From: SIG701 sp045544955
Lineage (GTDB): Bacteria > Bacillota > Clostridia > Oscillospirales > CAG-272
Length of the DNA: 64,000 nt
Assembly (NCBI GenBank): GCA_045544955.1
Contig: JAZPZY010000071.1
Location: 1 to 64,000 of the forward strand
Direction of reading: 5' to 3'
Shown here in pieces: positions 8,887 through 17,175 of the stretch (within the stretch, counting starts at the first letter, position 1; every line of letters begins with the position of its first letter). The position numbers and the translations under genes were made by a program. The notes beneath the pieces were generated by a model that did not search any database, was not told where the DNA came from, and worked only from the letters and a program-made list of their open reading frames with translations.

Positions 8887-9366
8887 ATGAACGATCCTCG
8901 GGCGTTAGACGTAGACATGTCGTCCGTCGTGCCGCTGATCAGGGAGATTCTCGCTGTGGGCGGAACAACGGAGCTTACCGTGTCCGGCAACAGTATGCGT
9001 CCTCTTTTCAAACATCGCGTCAGTCGAGTACGTTTGGCTGTAGCGGATACTTACGCTCCTGGGGATGTGGTGCTGTACCAGCGTGACAACGGTGCTTTCG
9101 TACTTCACCGTATTCTTCAGATAAAAGGCGGCCTGTTTGTAATGCGCGGCGATAATCAGTACCTTGCAGAAACGGGCATACGTCAGGATCAGATTCTGGC
9201 TGCGATGACGGCATTTACCCGTGACGGCGTGCATTGGCACAAAAGTGGCTGTATCCTGCATAGAATATATCGCACCTTTTGGGTACGCTCCTGTCCCGTG
9301 CGTCGCCGCTGTAAACGCATGTTCGACCGGCTCTTTTCAATGATTTATAAACGCAAGCGACCTTGA
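8887..9366 (+). CDS. S24/S26 family (SipW-like) signal peptidase
   Basis: The 159-residue protein carries the signal-peptidase boxes VSGNSMRPLF (nucleophile Ser36), GDVVLYQ (59-65), LHRI (His74-Arg75) and GDN (88-90). A His at the position normally held by the general-base Lys is typical of the archaeal/ER-type (SipW) Ser-His signal peptidases. There is no N-terminal membrane segment. A basic, moderately hydrophobic C-terminus (about residues 118-159) may bind the membrane. Similar S24/S26 peptidases are known to me from clostridial lasso-type gene clusters, which fits the nearby precursor-like peptide, PqqD-like and HprK-like genes. A role limited to processing local surface proteins is an alternative. 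It starts 2 bp after the SLH gene's stop. Confidence 0.7.
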   Translation: MNDPRALDVDMSSVVPLIREILAVGGTTELTVSGNSMRPLFKHRVSRVRLAVADTYAPGDVVLYQRDNGAFVLHRILQIKGGLFVMRGDNQYLAETGIRQDQILAAMTAFTRDGVHWHKSGCILHRIYRTFWVRSCPVRRRCKRMFDRLFSMIYKRKRP

Positions 9367-9439
9367 CGGATAGTTGCCGCACGGTACTCACGCTTTAAGT
9401 GGACGTTGTCTATTGACATCAAATACGAAAGGAAAAATA

Positions 9440-10285
9440 ATGAATAACCAGGCATCGAACGAAGTGATAGATAATAACGTAGTTGAGATTGATTTGCTTG
9501 ACATGATCAAACTGTTATGGCACAATCTGTGGATTATTCTCGTTTCCATGGTTCTGTGTGGCAGTATCCTGTTTACGTCGGTCATGTTTCTCGTTACCCC
9601 TCAGTATACGGCAAGTGCTATGCTTTATGTTAATAACAGTTCCATTTCTGTGGGTAGTTCTTCTATCTCAATCAGTGCATCACAAATCTCTGCGGCAAGA
9701 AGTCTTCTCGACCTGTACGTGATCATTCTTGAGTCCAGAACAACGCTTGAGCAGGCGATTGAAAAGGCTGAGCTGCCCTATTCCTATGCTGAACTGCGTG
9801 ACATTGTTTCCGCGAATGCAGTTAACGAAACGGAGATCTTCACCATTTCGGCTACCTGTGACAATGCTGATGATGCAAAACTGATCGTAGATACTCTCGT
9901 GGACATTCTGCCGGAGCGTATTTCCGATATCTTGGATGGCAGCTCCGTGCGTTTGGTTGACAGCGCCGTGCGCCCCGTGTCCCGTTCATCTCCCTCATAT
10001 ACCCGCTTTGGAATGATCGGTGTGATTTTGGGAGCCGTTGTCAGCTGTGCATTCATTATTATCCGTGACCTTATGAATAATGCAGTTGATGATGAGGATT
10101 ATTTGCGTTCACGATACAATATTCCGCTTTTGGCGGTGATTCCCGATGCTTTCAATACGTCTGGAAAACCGTACGGTTATAGTACAAAAAAGAGCGCGAA
10201 GAATGGTTCTTCTTGGGGCTCGTACGAAGAAAGTTATGAGCGCGCGCGTAAAAAGCAGAACAATGATACAAATGGTGGCAATTGA
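9440..10285 (+). CDS. Wzz/CapA-type polysaccharide co-polymerase (tyrosine-kinase activator)
   Basis: With the start at the ATG at 9440 (AAGGAAA upstream) the protein has 281 residues. Two membrane segments, about residues 28-52 and 190-212, flank an extracellular alpha/beta domain with a coiled middle, the Wzz layout. In Gram-positive bacteria the C-terminal cytoplasmic tail of this protein activates the BY-kinase encoded by the next gene. The proline-rich patch RPVSRSSPSYT just before the second membrane segment fits the family. It controls chain length and export of capsular or exopolysaccharide. The stop overlaps the kinase start (TGATG), so the two are coupled. Confidence 0.85.
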   Translation: MNNQASNEVIDNNVVEIDLLDMIKLLWHNLWIILVSMVLCGSILFTSVMFLVTPQYTASAMLYVNNSSISVGSSSISISASQISAARSLLDLYVIILESRTTLEQAIEKAELPYSYAELRDIVSANAVNETEIFTISATCDNADDAKLIVDTLVDILPERISDILDGSSVRLVDSAVRPVSRSSPSYTRFGMIGVILGAVVSCAFIIIRDLMNNAVDDEDYLRSRYNIPLLAVIPDAFNTSGKPYGYSTKKSAKNGSSWGSYEESYERARKKQNNDTNGGN

Positions 10286-11085
10286 TGAGTATTTTTAATT
10301 GGAAAAAGAAAGATTCTTCCGCTGATCAGAAGAATGCCGAGGAAACAGAAGTATCTCAGATCTCTTCCATTATCGGAAACAAACGCTCGTTCTCATTGTC
10401 AGAAGCTCACAAGAGACTTCGAACCAATGTCTTGTTCAGTTTTGCCGATGAAAGCGAATGCCATGTGATCGGTGTTACAAGCTCCATGGCACACGAAGGG
10501 AAGAGCACTACTTCCATCAATCTTGCCTACGATATGATGAAAGTGGGAAAGAAGACGCTTTTGATAGACGCGGATATGCGTTTGTCTCACATAGCAAAGA
10601 TTTTGAATATCTCCCGGTCTCCCGGACTCAGCAATATCCTCGTTGGTGACAATAACGGGCAGGACCTGGTACAGCATGCCCTTTCGCAGGAGGGGCTCCC
10701 CGTAATATCCTGCGGTGATATTCCGCCCAACCCCACGGAATTGCTTTCTTCCAAAAGATTTGCCCTTATGTTAGCAGCACTGAAGAAAGTGTACGAATAT
10801 ATTATTATCGACCTTCCGCCTGTATGTGAGGTGTCCGATGCGCTGATTGCATCTAAGTTGGTGGATGGAATGATCGTTGTGGTTCGGCAGAATTTCGTTG
10901 ATAAACGGATGCTGAATGACGCCGTAAATCAGTTGGTGTCAAGCGAAGCGCATATTATCGGTTTTGTGTTGACCGGTGTTGAGCGCAGAAGCAAATACGG
11001 TAGTTATAAGTATAAGAAAAAATATGGCGGAAATTATTCCTACCGCTGTTACTCAAAAAAATATGGGTATTCTAGCCGTACGTAA
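10285..11085 (+). CDS. CpsD/CapB-type bacterial tyrosine kinase
   Basis: The 266-residue cytoplasmic protein starts at the ATG overlapping the previous stop. A MinD-like P-loop, GVTSSMAHEGKST, is at about residues 63-75, followed by Walker A' LLIDADMR (92-99) and YIIIDLPP (Walker B). The last 30 residues form a Tyr cluster (YGSYKYKKKYGG and YSYRCYSKKYGYS), the autophosphorylation tail of BY-kinases. Cycles of phosphorylation here, with the Wzz partner upstream and the PHP phosphatase downstream, regulate polysaccharide polymerisation and export. The trio order Wzz-kinase-phosphatase is conserved in Firmicutes. Confidence 0.9.
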   Translation: MSIFNWKKKDSSADQKNAEETEVSQISSIIGNKRSFSLSEAHKRLRTNVLFSFADESECHVIGVTSSMAHEGKSTTSINLAYDMMKVGKKTLLIDADMRLSHIAKILNISRSPGLSNILVGDNNGQDLVQHALSQEGLPVISCGDIPPNPTELLSSKRFALMLAALKKVYEYIIIDLPPVCEVSDALIASKLVDGMIVVVRQNFVDKRMLNDAVNQLVSSEAHIIGFVLTGVERRSKYGSYKYKKKYGGNYSYRCYSKKYGYSSRT

Positions 11086-11202
11086 GGCCTCTCTTTTCTG
11101 ACTCCGTGCGGCGGCAGAATCAGTTCTGATTCGTATGCGGTTTGGGGATTTAAGAGGAGCGAATTTTCGTTTCCGTTTCTGCCGGAAAGGTATTTTTATC
11201 GA

Positions 11203-11931
11203 ATGCTTTACGGCGGTGTACGGCTGTTAGATTTTCATTCACATATTCTTCCGCAGATGGATGACGGCAGTCAATCCGTAGCAGAAAGTGTGAGAATGCT
11301 CCAAACGTTGGCAGACGCTGACGTTGAGTACGTTGCACTGACGCCTCACTTCTACGCGGGTGTTGACAGTCCGGAGAGTTTTCTTTCCCGCAGGTGCAGT
11401 TCTTATGCGATGCTTGAAGAAGCCTTGCTCTCCTGCGAGAGCCGCAATATGCCTGCGCTGTTGCTCGGTGCGGAAGTTGAGTATTTTGAGGGGATTGCCG
11501 TTTTAGATGAACTTTCGTCTTTTCAGATTGGAGATTCCCGGTGCCTTCTTTTGGAGATGCCGCCCGGTCCCTGGACTTCCCGGATGGTTGATGATATCCT
11601 GGAGTTAAATAACCGTCCTGATTGTTGTGTAGTCTTGGCACATGTAGAGAGATATCTTGGCGATCAGTCAGATGAAACGCTGCAAAAATTGAAGCAAAGC
11701 GGCGTGACGATGCAGTCCAATACAGCTTTTTTCCTTAATCGCTGGACCGTATCCAAAGCGCTTCGCATGTATGACCATGGTTTGATTCACGTTCTTGGAT
11801 CTGATTGTCATAATACTTCCACCAGACCGCCGGATATTGGCAGAGCCGCTGCCGTAGTTGCCCGACGGGCGGGACTGGAAACACTAAAACGTATGATGAA
11901 TACGGCACGCAGTCTGCTGGTGTCCGAATGA
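11203..11931 (+). CDS. CpsB/YwqE-type PHP-domain protein-tyrosine phosphatase
   Basis: A 242-residue PHP-superfamily protein. The metal-binding motifs are visible: FHSHILPQMDDG (residues 11-22), LTPHFY, GAEVEYF and GSDCHNT near the C-terminus. Manganese-dependent phosphatases of this family dephosphorylate the Tyr tail of the BY-kinase encoded upstream. A 117-bp gap separates it from the kinase gene and contains a small palindrome (GAATCAG-TT-CTGATTC) but no clear promoter. The ATG at 11203 has a GGAAAGG about 12 bp upstream, so a slightly later start cannot be excluded. Confidence 0.85.
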   Translation: MLYGGVRLLDFHSHILPQMDDGSQSVAESVRMLQTLADADVEYVALTPHFYAGVDSPESFLSRRCSSYAMLEEALLSCESRNMPALLLGAEVEYFEGIAVLDELSSFQIGDSRCLLLEMPPGPWTSRMVDDILELNNRPDCCVVLAHVERYLGDQSDETLQKLKQSGVTMQSNTAFFLNRWTVSKALRMYDHGLIHVLGSDCHNTSTRPPDIGRAAAVVARRAGLETLKRMMNTARSLLVSE

Positions 11932-11967
11932 AATGCCGTGCATGAATGAATATGGAGCAATCATAGT

Positions 11968-12921
11968 ATGAAAAGGCGATATGTTTTCCTGCTGATAGGC
12001 GCACTCATTTGTGTAGGCCTGTGTATCGGACTTCAGTTAGTGTATCAGAATATGCTTGCCGATAACAGCGATCAGTTGGAGGCACTGCGTGATTCCATAA
12101 AAGAGTACGCTTCCAATCCGGATGCGCCCGTACCGCCGTCATTTACTGTTACGGCAACGGAGGATACGGAGCCCCCGGAGACTTCATCAATGGATACGGT
12201 GTATTCTGGCACAACGGCTGTGCCGGTCGAAACCACTTCTGAAGCTGCAGTAACTGAGCCGCCTGCCACGTCTGCTTCCGAGACGGTCCAGACAACGGTT
12301 CCTCCCCTGAAGAGTCCGACCACTGTTTCTTTAGATTTTGACCGTCTTCATGAGGTGAATCCGGAGATTCACGCTTGGCTGGAAATCAAAAATACATACG
12401 TGGATTATCCTGTGCTGCAAAGTGCAGATAATGATAAAAAATACCTGTCCACTGCATACAACGGCACTCCGTACGTTGGCGGTGCGATTTATACGGAGAA
12501 AACGTATAACGGTACGGATTTTAACGATCCGGTTACCCTTATTTACGGTCATACCATGCCGTGGGGAATCCTGTTCGGACAGCTGCAGCCGATTTATTCC
12601 GTTGCCTCAACCTTTGAACAGCACAGGAATATTACGCTGTATCTTCCTGGAGAGGTGCGCAATTACGTCGTATTTGCTGCCGTTCCCTACGAGAAGATCC
12701 ACATTCTCCATACGTACGATTTTTCCAATGCGTATTGGTATGACAGTTTCTTTGATGGTGTACGCAATATCCGCGCTATCGGTGCCAATATTGCTGAAGA
12801 TCGCTTTCCTGAATCGGATGATCGCGTGATTATCCTTTCGGTGTGTCTCAACGAAGATACAACCAGGCGGTTTTTGGTAATGGCGGTGCTGGACGAGGAT
12901 CTTGCTGACAACATAAATTAA
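11968..12921 (+). CDS. Class B-like sortase
   Basis: The 317-residue protein has an N-terminal signal anchor (residues 5-25), then a Thr/Glu/Pro-rich spacer (about 50-115), then the sortase beta-barrel. Catalytic residues are visible: His195 in YGHTM, Cys293 in ILSVC and Arg300 or Arg301 in NEDTTRRF. The usual TLxTC box is ILSVC here, so Thr is replaced but the nucleophile is kept. The long helical/Tyr-rich insertion before Cys (YDFSNAYWYDSFF) is typical of SrtB-type enzymes. Its likely substrate is encoded immediately downstream and ends in an SPQTA-containing wall-sorting signal. Confidence 0.85.
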   Translation: MKRRYVFLLIGALICVGLCIGLQLVYQNMLADNSDQLEALRDSIKEYASNPDAPVPPSFTVTATEDTEPPETSSMDTVYSGTTAVPVETTSEAAVTEPPATSASETVQTTVPPLKSPTTVSLDFDRLHEVNPEIHAWLEIKNTYVDYPVLQSADNDKKYLSTAYNGTPYVGGAIYTEKTYNGTDFNDPVTLIYGHTMPWGILFGQLQPIYSVASTFEQHRNITLYLPGEVRNYVVFAAVPYEKIHILHTYDFSNAYWYDSFFDGVRNIRAIGANIAEDRFPESDDRVIILSVCLNEDTTRRFLVMAVLDEDLADNIN

Positions 12922-12965
12922 TTCAGTAAAATATTTCCGATATTACGGAAGGAGTTAGTATCACC

Positions 12966-13820
12966 ATGAAAAACATTCGCTTGCTCACTCTCATTTGCGC
13001 TGCCCTGTATCTGTTCACGTTTGTTGTGGGTGCTGTTGATTTCACCCCCAGCGTTGAACGCAAAGACGCCCCCGAAATTGTAGGAGAAACGGTAAACGTA
13101 GATCCTGAGGACAAATTGATCGTTACTCCGTTCTCCAAATTTGTCGAAGCTGCTCATGAAATTCATGAGGAGATCAAGACAATCTTCGAAGAAGTCGAGG
13201 AAGAACTGAAAGAGAACACCTACGAAGAGCTGATTCCCGAATTCGAAGAAGTTTGGGAAGAGGTAACTGGCGGTGCTCCTGTTGAGCATGCTGTTGTAAG
13301 TGACATTTTCGATGTTCGTCTGGAGAGCACTATTTCGAAGGATGAACCTAAAAAGGACAAGGAAGTTACCTTCAGCGTGAAGATCCAGGGCCTTACCAAG
13401 GATGACAAGTTCATCCTGATCGGACGTCCCGACGGTGCCAAGGATTGGATTGTTATCAAGCAGTACAATAAGGCTGCCGCTGCCCTGAGCAAGTATGCAC
13501 AGGCTGCTACGCTGTCTGCTTCCGTTTCCGGTAACGGTTTCTCCTTTATGAACACTGAGACCACGGCCGCTCCCCAGACAGATGCGAACATTCAGTACAC
13601 TATGGGTGAGGACGGCGTTCTGACCATCACCACCGATACCGCTTGCGTATTCGCCGTTGTTCGTGACAACGAGGCTCCGCCGGCTGTTGAGGCAGGTGCT
13701 CCCCAGTCTCCCCAGACTGCTGCCAACGCATGGTTCCTGCCCGCTATCGCTGGTGCCGTTATCTTTGCTGCAGTAGCATTCGTAGCTGCAAGAAAGCTCA
13801 CCAAGCGTAACGCTGCATAA
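12966..13820 (+). CDS. Surface protein with SPQTA-type sorting signal, candidate sortase substrate
   Basis: The 284-residue protein has a signal peptide (MKNIRLLTLICAALYLFTFVVGA). A charged, Glu-rich coiled segment follows (about 65-100), then a beta-rich domain (about 110-230). The C-terminus is a textbook sorting signal: SPQTAAN (from residue 248), a hydrophobic stretch of about 20 residues and a basic tail KLTKRN. The motif is close to the NPQTN/SPKTG signals read by class B sortases, and the gene lies 44 bp after a sortase gene. I infer covalent attachment to peptidoglycan or assembly on the surface. The central domain is not recognised. Confidence 0.8.
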   Translation: MKNIRLLTLICAALYLFTFVVGAVDFTPSVERKDAPEIVGETVNVDPEDKLIVTPFSKFVEAAHEIHEEIKTIFEEVEEELKENTYEELIPEFEEVWEEVTGGAPVEHAVVSDIFDVRLESTISKDEPKKDKEVTFSVKIQGLTKDDKFILIGRPDGAKDWIVIKQYNKAAAALSKYAQAATLSASVSGNGFSFMNTETTAAPQTDANIQYTMGEDGVLTITTDTACVFAVVRDNEAPPAVEAGAPQSPQTAANAWFLPAIAGAVIFAAVAFVAARKLTKRNAA

Positions 13821-13856
13821 AATTTATTTAACCTTTTGTAAAAGGACACAGAGAAT

Positions 13857-14843
13857 ATGAGAGAACGAAAATCATTTAAAATCATTGTTGGTATTCTGTT
13901 TTTCCTCATCTTCTCTGTGTCCCTTGTCATTATTTTCCGGCTGACAGAGAAGATTATCGATTTCAAGAATCAGGCCGATTTTTCGGCCCATTACTCCAGT
14001 TCCGGAGAGGATCGCGTGTTTATGGACGGTTCCTGGTATACGCGCGATGAGGATCTGGAGAGCGTTTTGATTCTCGGTATTGATGCCGCCGGTACGCTGG
14101 ACAGTACGAGGGCTGAGTCTGCACAGGCAGACTTTATCGCCGTTCTCGTCATTGATAAACTGAATAAATCATTCCGGGTTTTACACATAAACCGGGATAC
14201 GATGACGGAGATCAATCAGTTGGATTCTGCCGACGTATCCTACGGTTCCTTTAAGGCGCAGCTTGCGCTGGCACACGCCTACGGTTCCACTGATACCGTA
14301 CGATGCCGAAACGCCATAACAGCCGTGGAGAATTTACTCTATGGGATAGATATTCATCACTATTTTTCCATGACGATGGATGCCATTCCCGTTCTTAACG
14401 ATGCAGTGGGCGGTGTGACGGTAACGCTTTCCGAGGATATGCCCGCTTTGGGGGAAGAGGCTCTGGCCGGCCGTGAGATGCACCTGCAGGGCAGTGATGC
14501 ACTGACCTTCGTGCGTTGGCGAAGCGACGATCCCACCTCCAGCAACCTTAAGCGTATGGAAAGGCAGAGGACGTATCTTAACGCCATGGCCGCACAGTAC
14601 GCCGATGCTTCCGTTGATTCTGCCGCTGATACCTTGCTTGAAATCAGCCAGTATTTTGTTTCTGACTATACGCTGAATCAGTTGTCCGTGCTGTTTGAAC
14701 GGCTTCAAACGTATACGTATGAGGGAACCGCCTCCATTGCCGGTGAAGCCGTAAAAGGCGATACGTACGTGGAGTTTTACGCGGACGAACAGGCACTGCA
14801 GCGGACGGTTGTAGATCACTTCTATAAACCGGAAAAAGATTAA
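13857..14843 (+). CDS. LytR-CpsA-Psr (LCP) family glycopolymer transferase
   Basis: The 328-residue protein has one N-terminal membrane segment (about 9-29) and an extracytoplasmic LCP domain. Motifs include VLILGID, DFIAVLVIDK, LHINRDTM and the Arg-containing stretch ALTFVRWRSDDPTSSNLKRMERQ. LCP enzymes attach teichoic acids or capsular polysaccharides to peptidoglycan from lipid-linked precursors. Placement at the end of the Wzz/kinase/phosphatase/sortase run supports anchoring of the polymer made under control of this locus. A terminator follows. Confidence 0.88.
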   Translation: MRERKSFKIIVGILFFLIFSVSLVIIFRLTEKIIDFKNQADFSAHYSSSGEDRVFMDGSWYTRDEDLESVLILGIDAAGTLDSTRAESAQADFIAVLVIDKLNKSFRVLHINRDTMTEINQLDSADVSYGSFKAQLALAHAYGSTDTVRCRNAITAVENLLYGIDIHHYFSMTMDAIPVLNDAVGGVTVTLSEDMPALGEEALAGREMHLQGSDALTFVRWRSDDPTSSNLKRMERQRTYLNAMAAQYADASVDSAADTLLEISQYFVSDYTLNQLSVLFERLQTYTYEGTASIAGEAVKGDTYVEFYADEQALQRTVVDHFYKPEKD

Positions 14844-14862
14844 ATCAGATGTGTGCAAAACA

Positions 14863-14901
14863 AACCTCCCGATTGTCATTTGATGCCGGGGAGGTTTTTT
14901 G
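14863..14901 (+). terminator. Intrinsic terminator ending the surface locus
   Basis: Stem AACCTCCC (14863-14870) pairs with GGGAGGTT (14889-14896), followed by TTTT. It lies 20 bp after the LCP gene's stop. Confidence 0.85.
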
Positions 14902-14954
14902 TTGTCTCTGTTCTTATAAGATAGATTGGCCTTTGATGAGGAGAATACTAATCA

Positions 14955-15557
14955 ATGCAAAGCAGAAAAACTTCCTGGAATCACAATTATGCTTATAATC
15001 ATTGGGTTTCCCAAAAGGTTGAAAACCGAATCAGCATTCTTGATGTCGGCTGTGGAGATGGAACACTTGCTCAATATTTAAGAACGGATGAAAACAATAT
15101 TCTTGGTATAGACGTATCCCACTCTGCCATACAAAAAGCCAACGAGAATAATACATATAGTAATGTGTCGTTCTTTCAAACATCTTTTGAAGATTTTCAG
15201 CCAAATAACGAAAAATACGATGCAATCGTTTTTGTGGCATCTATTCATCATATGGATATGGTGAATGCTATTGATAAAGCAAAAAAACTGTTAGCGGAGA
15301 ATGGTGTGTTGGTTATAGTAGGACTTGCCAAACCCTCAAGTTTGTCTGACTGGATTTTGGAATTGATGCGAATTATTCCAAGCAGAATAGTTTCCTCCAT
15401 TAAGAATAATACGACTTCGGAAGAATTTAATATTGACGTATCGTATGATTTCCCAACGATGAACGAAGTTCGTCAGATCATTAATGAACAGTTATGCGGG
15501 TATACGCTTAGATTCGGACTGCATTATAGATATTTGCTAACATGGATAAACAATTGA
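14955..15557 (+). CDS. Class I SAM-dependent methyltransferase, orphan
   Basis: The 200-residue protein shows the SAM-binding motif I ILDVGCGDGTLAQYL (about residues 28-42), motif II NILGIDVS and motif IV YDAIVFVASIHHM, as in small-molecule class I methyltransferases. The substrate is not predictable. The gene is bounded by terminators on both sides and is visibly more AT-rich than its neighbours, with many AAT/ATA/TTA codons. This suggests recent acquisition or a relaxed compositional history. Confidence 0.8.
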   Translation: MQSRKTSWNHNYAYNHWVSQKVENRISILDVGCGDGTLAQYLRTDENNILGIDVSHSAIQKANENNTYSNVSFFQTSFEDFQPNNEKYDAIVFVASIHHMDMVNAIDKAKKLLAENGVLVIVGLAKPSSLSDWILELMRIIPSRIVSSIKNNTTSEEFNIDVSYDFPTMNEVRQIINEQLCGYTLRFGLHYRYLLTWINN

Positions 15558-15600
15558 ACAAAGTGCAAAATTTTCATTTGTTGAACTAAATCTATTGAAA

Positions 15601-15630
15601 GGGGCTGTCACGTTTAGATGTGACAGCCCC
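15601..15630. terminator. Bidirectional hairpin terminator
   Basis: An uninterrupted 11-bp stem, GGGGCTGTCAC (15601-15611) with GTGACAGCCCC (15620-15630), stands between the methyltransferase (+) and the ABC-operon end (-). T-rich tracts on both sides are modest. Confidence 0.75.
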
Positions 15631-15744
15631 TATGTTTTGCACAAAAGGTGCATACCTTTGAAATTGCACGGGAATATGCGGCGATATTTTCGGATTTCTT
15701 GTCAGAAAAGATAAAAACGGCCGTCTCTCACGTACAGAGAACTG

Positions 15745-17175
15745 TTATCCAACAAACCGTATCGAAATACTGTCCGCACCGAACGGTGTGCAGTGATACT
15801 GATAATTGCTTTCGTCGGAAAGACCTGCGTTCAGACTGCAGTCATATTCTGCCACGCATTGCACGCCGTCCTTTGTATAGGCACGCAGCAGAAAATTGCA
15901 GTGATAATAACCACGCTGTATGTACTGCACAACCATCAGCCGCTCACCGTCAAAGGCCATTTTTGCATCGTATCCTACGTATTGCAGATCTATATCCACA
16001 TCTTCCGGCCCTGCCGCCGTTGTAAAGCCGAATGCATACGATCCGTCTTTGTTTTCCGTAAGCAGTGTGATCTTCTCCCAGTCGTGGACGACCACAAGAA
16101 AATCCTCGCCGGTGTAGATCGGTGAAAAGCTTTCTACCGGCGTTGGCAGAATCTCCAGCCGCTGGATCGTTTCCATCGTGTCCGTGTCAATGACGGTCAG
16201 CACCGGGATTCCGTCTTCCAGCGTGTACAAATGAAGTGTTTCTTCATTCTCACCGAAGGAAAGGGATACGATCGACGAGGACGGTGACAGTGCGTAGGCC
16301 ATGTGCAGCCGTTCCGGGAAGAGGACGGTTCCTGTCTCACTCGCTTCGTACGGCAGGACGTAGATGCCGTATCCGCCAGGAATCTGTGAGGTGTCTACCG
16401 TGTTTCCGTTGGCCGTTTCCGTTGTGAAGGTGAAATAGGCAGCGGATTTTCCAAGAACGCTCATCAGTGACATAAAGTAGGCATCACTGCCGCCGGCACC
16501 GGGGGTAATGCCGTAGCTTGTGGAGTAGCCGTTTGTGCTCCGGCTCAAAAACAGTTCCACCTGCTCGTTTTCCTGTACGGGAATTTTGAAAAATCCTTCC
16601 AGTGTTTGCAGCACCTCCCACGCGTTTTCTCTCACCGACGGAGTGTTGTAATAAAAATGATGCGTGGGGTAATCCGTACCCCAGGATGCGGAAAATTCCG
16701 GAAACTCCAGATGAAAGGTCCATGGATAATACGTGTAGTAATCCTTCAGATAAACCGTCTTGCTTTTTTCCTCGCCAGGCGCCGTTTCATCATACAATGC
16801 GTCAAAGGCAAGGGCAAGCCCGGTGCGTTCTTCTTCGGGGCGGTTTCGGTCGTGGGCCGAGCCGTAACTTGTTTGCATCTGTACGCCGGTGTAGTTGACA
16901 TTTCGATGAGGAAGCTGTTGTGCATTGTAGACGGTGCAGACGGTGGATTCGGAATCCTCCTCGCCAGGGCGGAGGGTGGTATCCCAGTATAGCAGACGTT
17001 CCCACGTCATCTTTGTGTGGATCTCTGTCCCCTGAAAGGCGTTTCTGTCGCCGTACAGCACCGTTTCGTTAAAGGATACTTTGTCCCGTGTGTCGTATAT
17101 TCGGGGGCACAGCGCGCTCACAGCGCCCGTGACGGCTACAAGGAGCGCCAGCGTTACGGCAAGAGCGGTTTTCAT
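15745..17175 (-). CDS. Unknown secreted or anchored protein of a GntR-regulated ABC operon
   Basis: I do not recognise the family. The 476-residue protein begins with a hydrophobic signal or anchor (MKTALAVTLALLVAVTGAVSA). There is no lipobox, although a Cys follows two residues later. The rest is hydrophilic and rich in beta-strand-type segments, Tyr and Thr. It contains several GD/TE-rich repeats such as TLYTLEDGIPVLTVIDTD and AYTKDGVQCVAEYD that suggest a beta-propeller. Its start overlaps the ATPase stop by 4 bp, so it belongs to the transporter operon and may be an extracytoplasmic partner or sensor. That role is inferred from position only. Confidence 0.6.
   Translation of the reverse strand: MKTALAVTLALLVAVTGAVSALCPRIYDTRDKVSFNETVLYGDRNAFQGTEIHTKMTWERLLYWDTTLRPGEEDSESTVCTVYNAQQLPHRNVNYTGVQMQTSYGSAHDRNRPEEERTGLALAFDALYDETAPGEEKSKTVYLKDYYTYYPWTFHLEFPEFSASWGTDYPTHHFYYNTPSVRENAWEVLQTLEGFFKIPVQENEQVELFLSRSTNGYSTSYGITPGAGGSDAYFMSLMSVLGKSAAYFTFTTETANGNTVDTSQIPGGYGIYVLPYEASETGTVLFPERLHMAYALSPSSSIVSLSFGENEETLHLYTLEDGIPVLTVIDTDTMETIQRLEILPTPVESFSPIYTGEDFLVVVHDWEKITLLTENKDGSYAFGFTTAAGPEDVDIDLQYVGYDAKMAFDGERLMVVQYIQRGYYHCNFLLRAYTKDGVQCVAEYDCSLNAGLSDESNYQYHCTPFGADSISIRFVG

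Noticed and set aside
9414..9442. TTGACA followed by AATAAT as a promoter for the Wzz gene
   Set aside because: The -10 would overlap the start codon at 9440, leaving no room for the ribosome site in the transcript.
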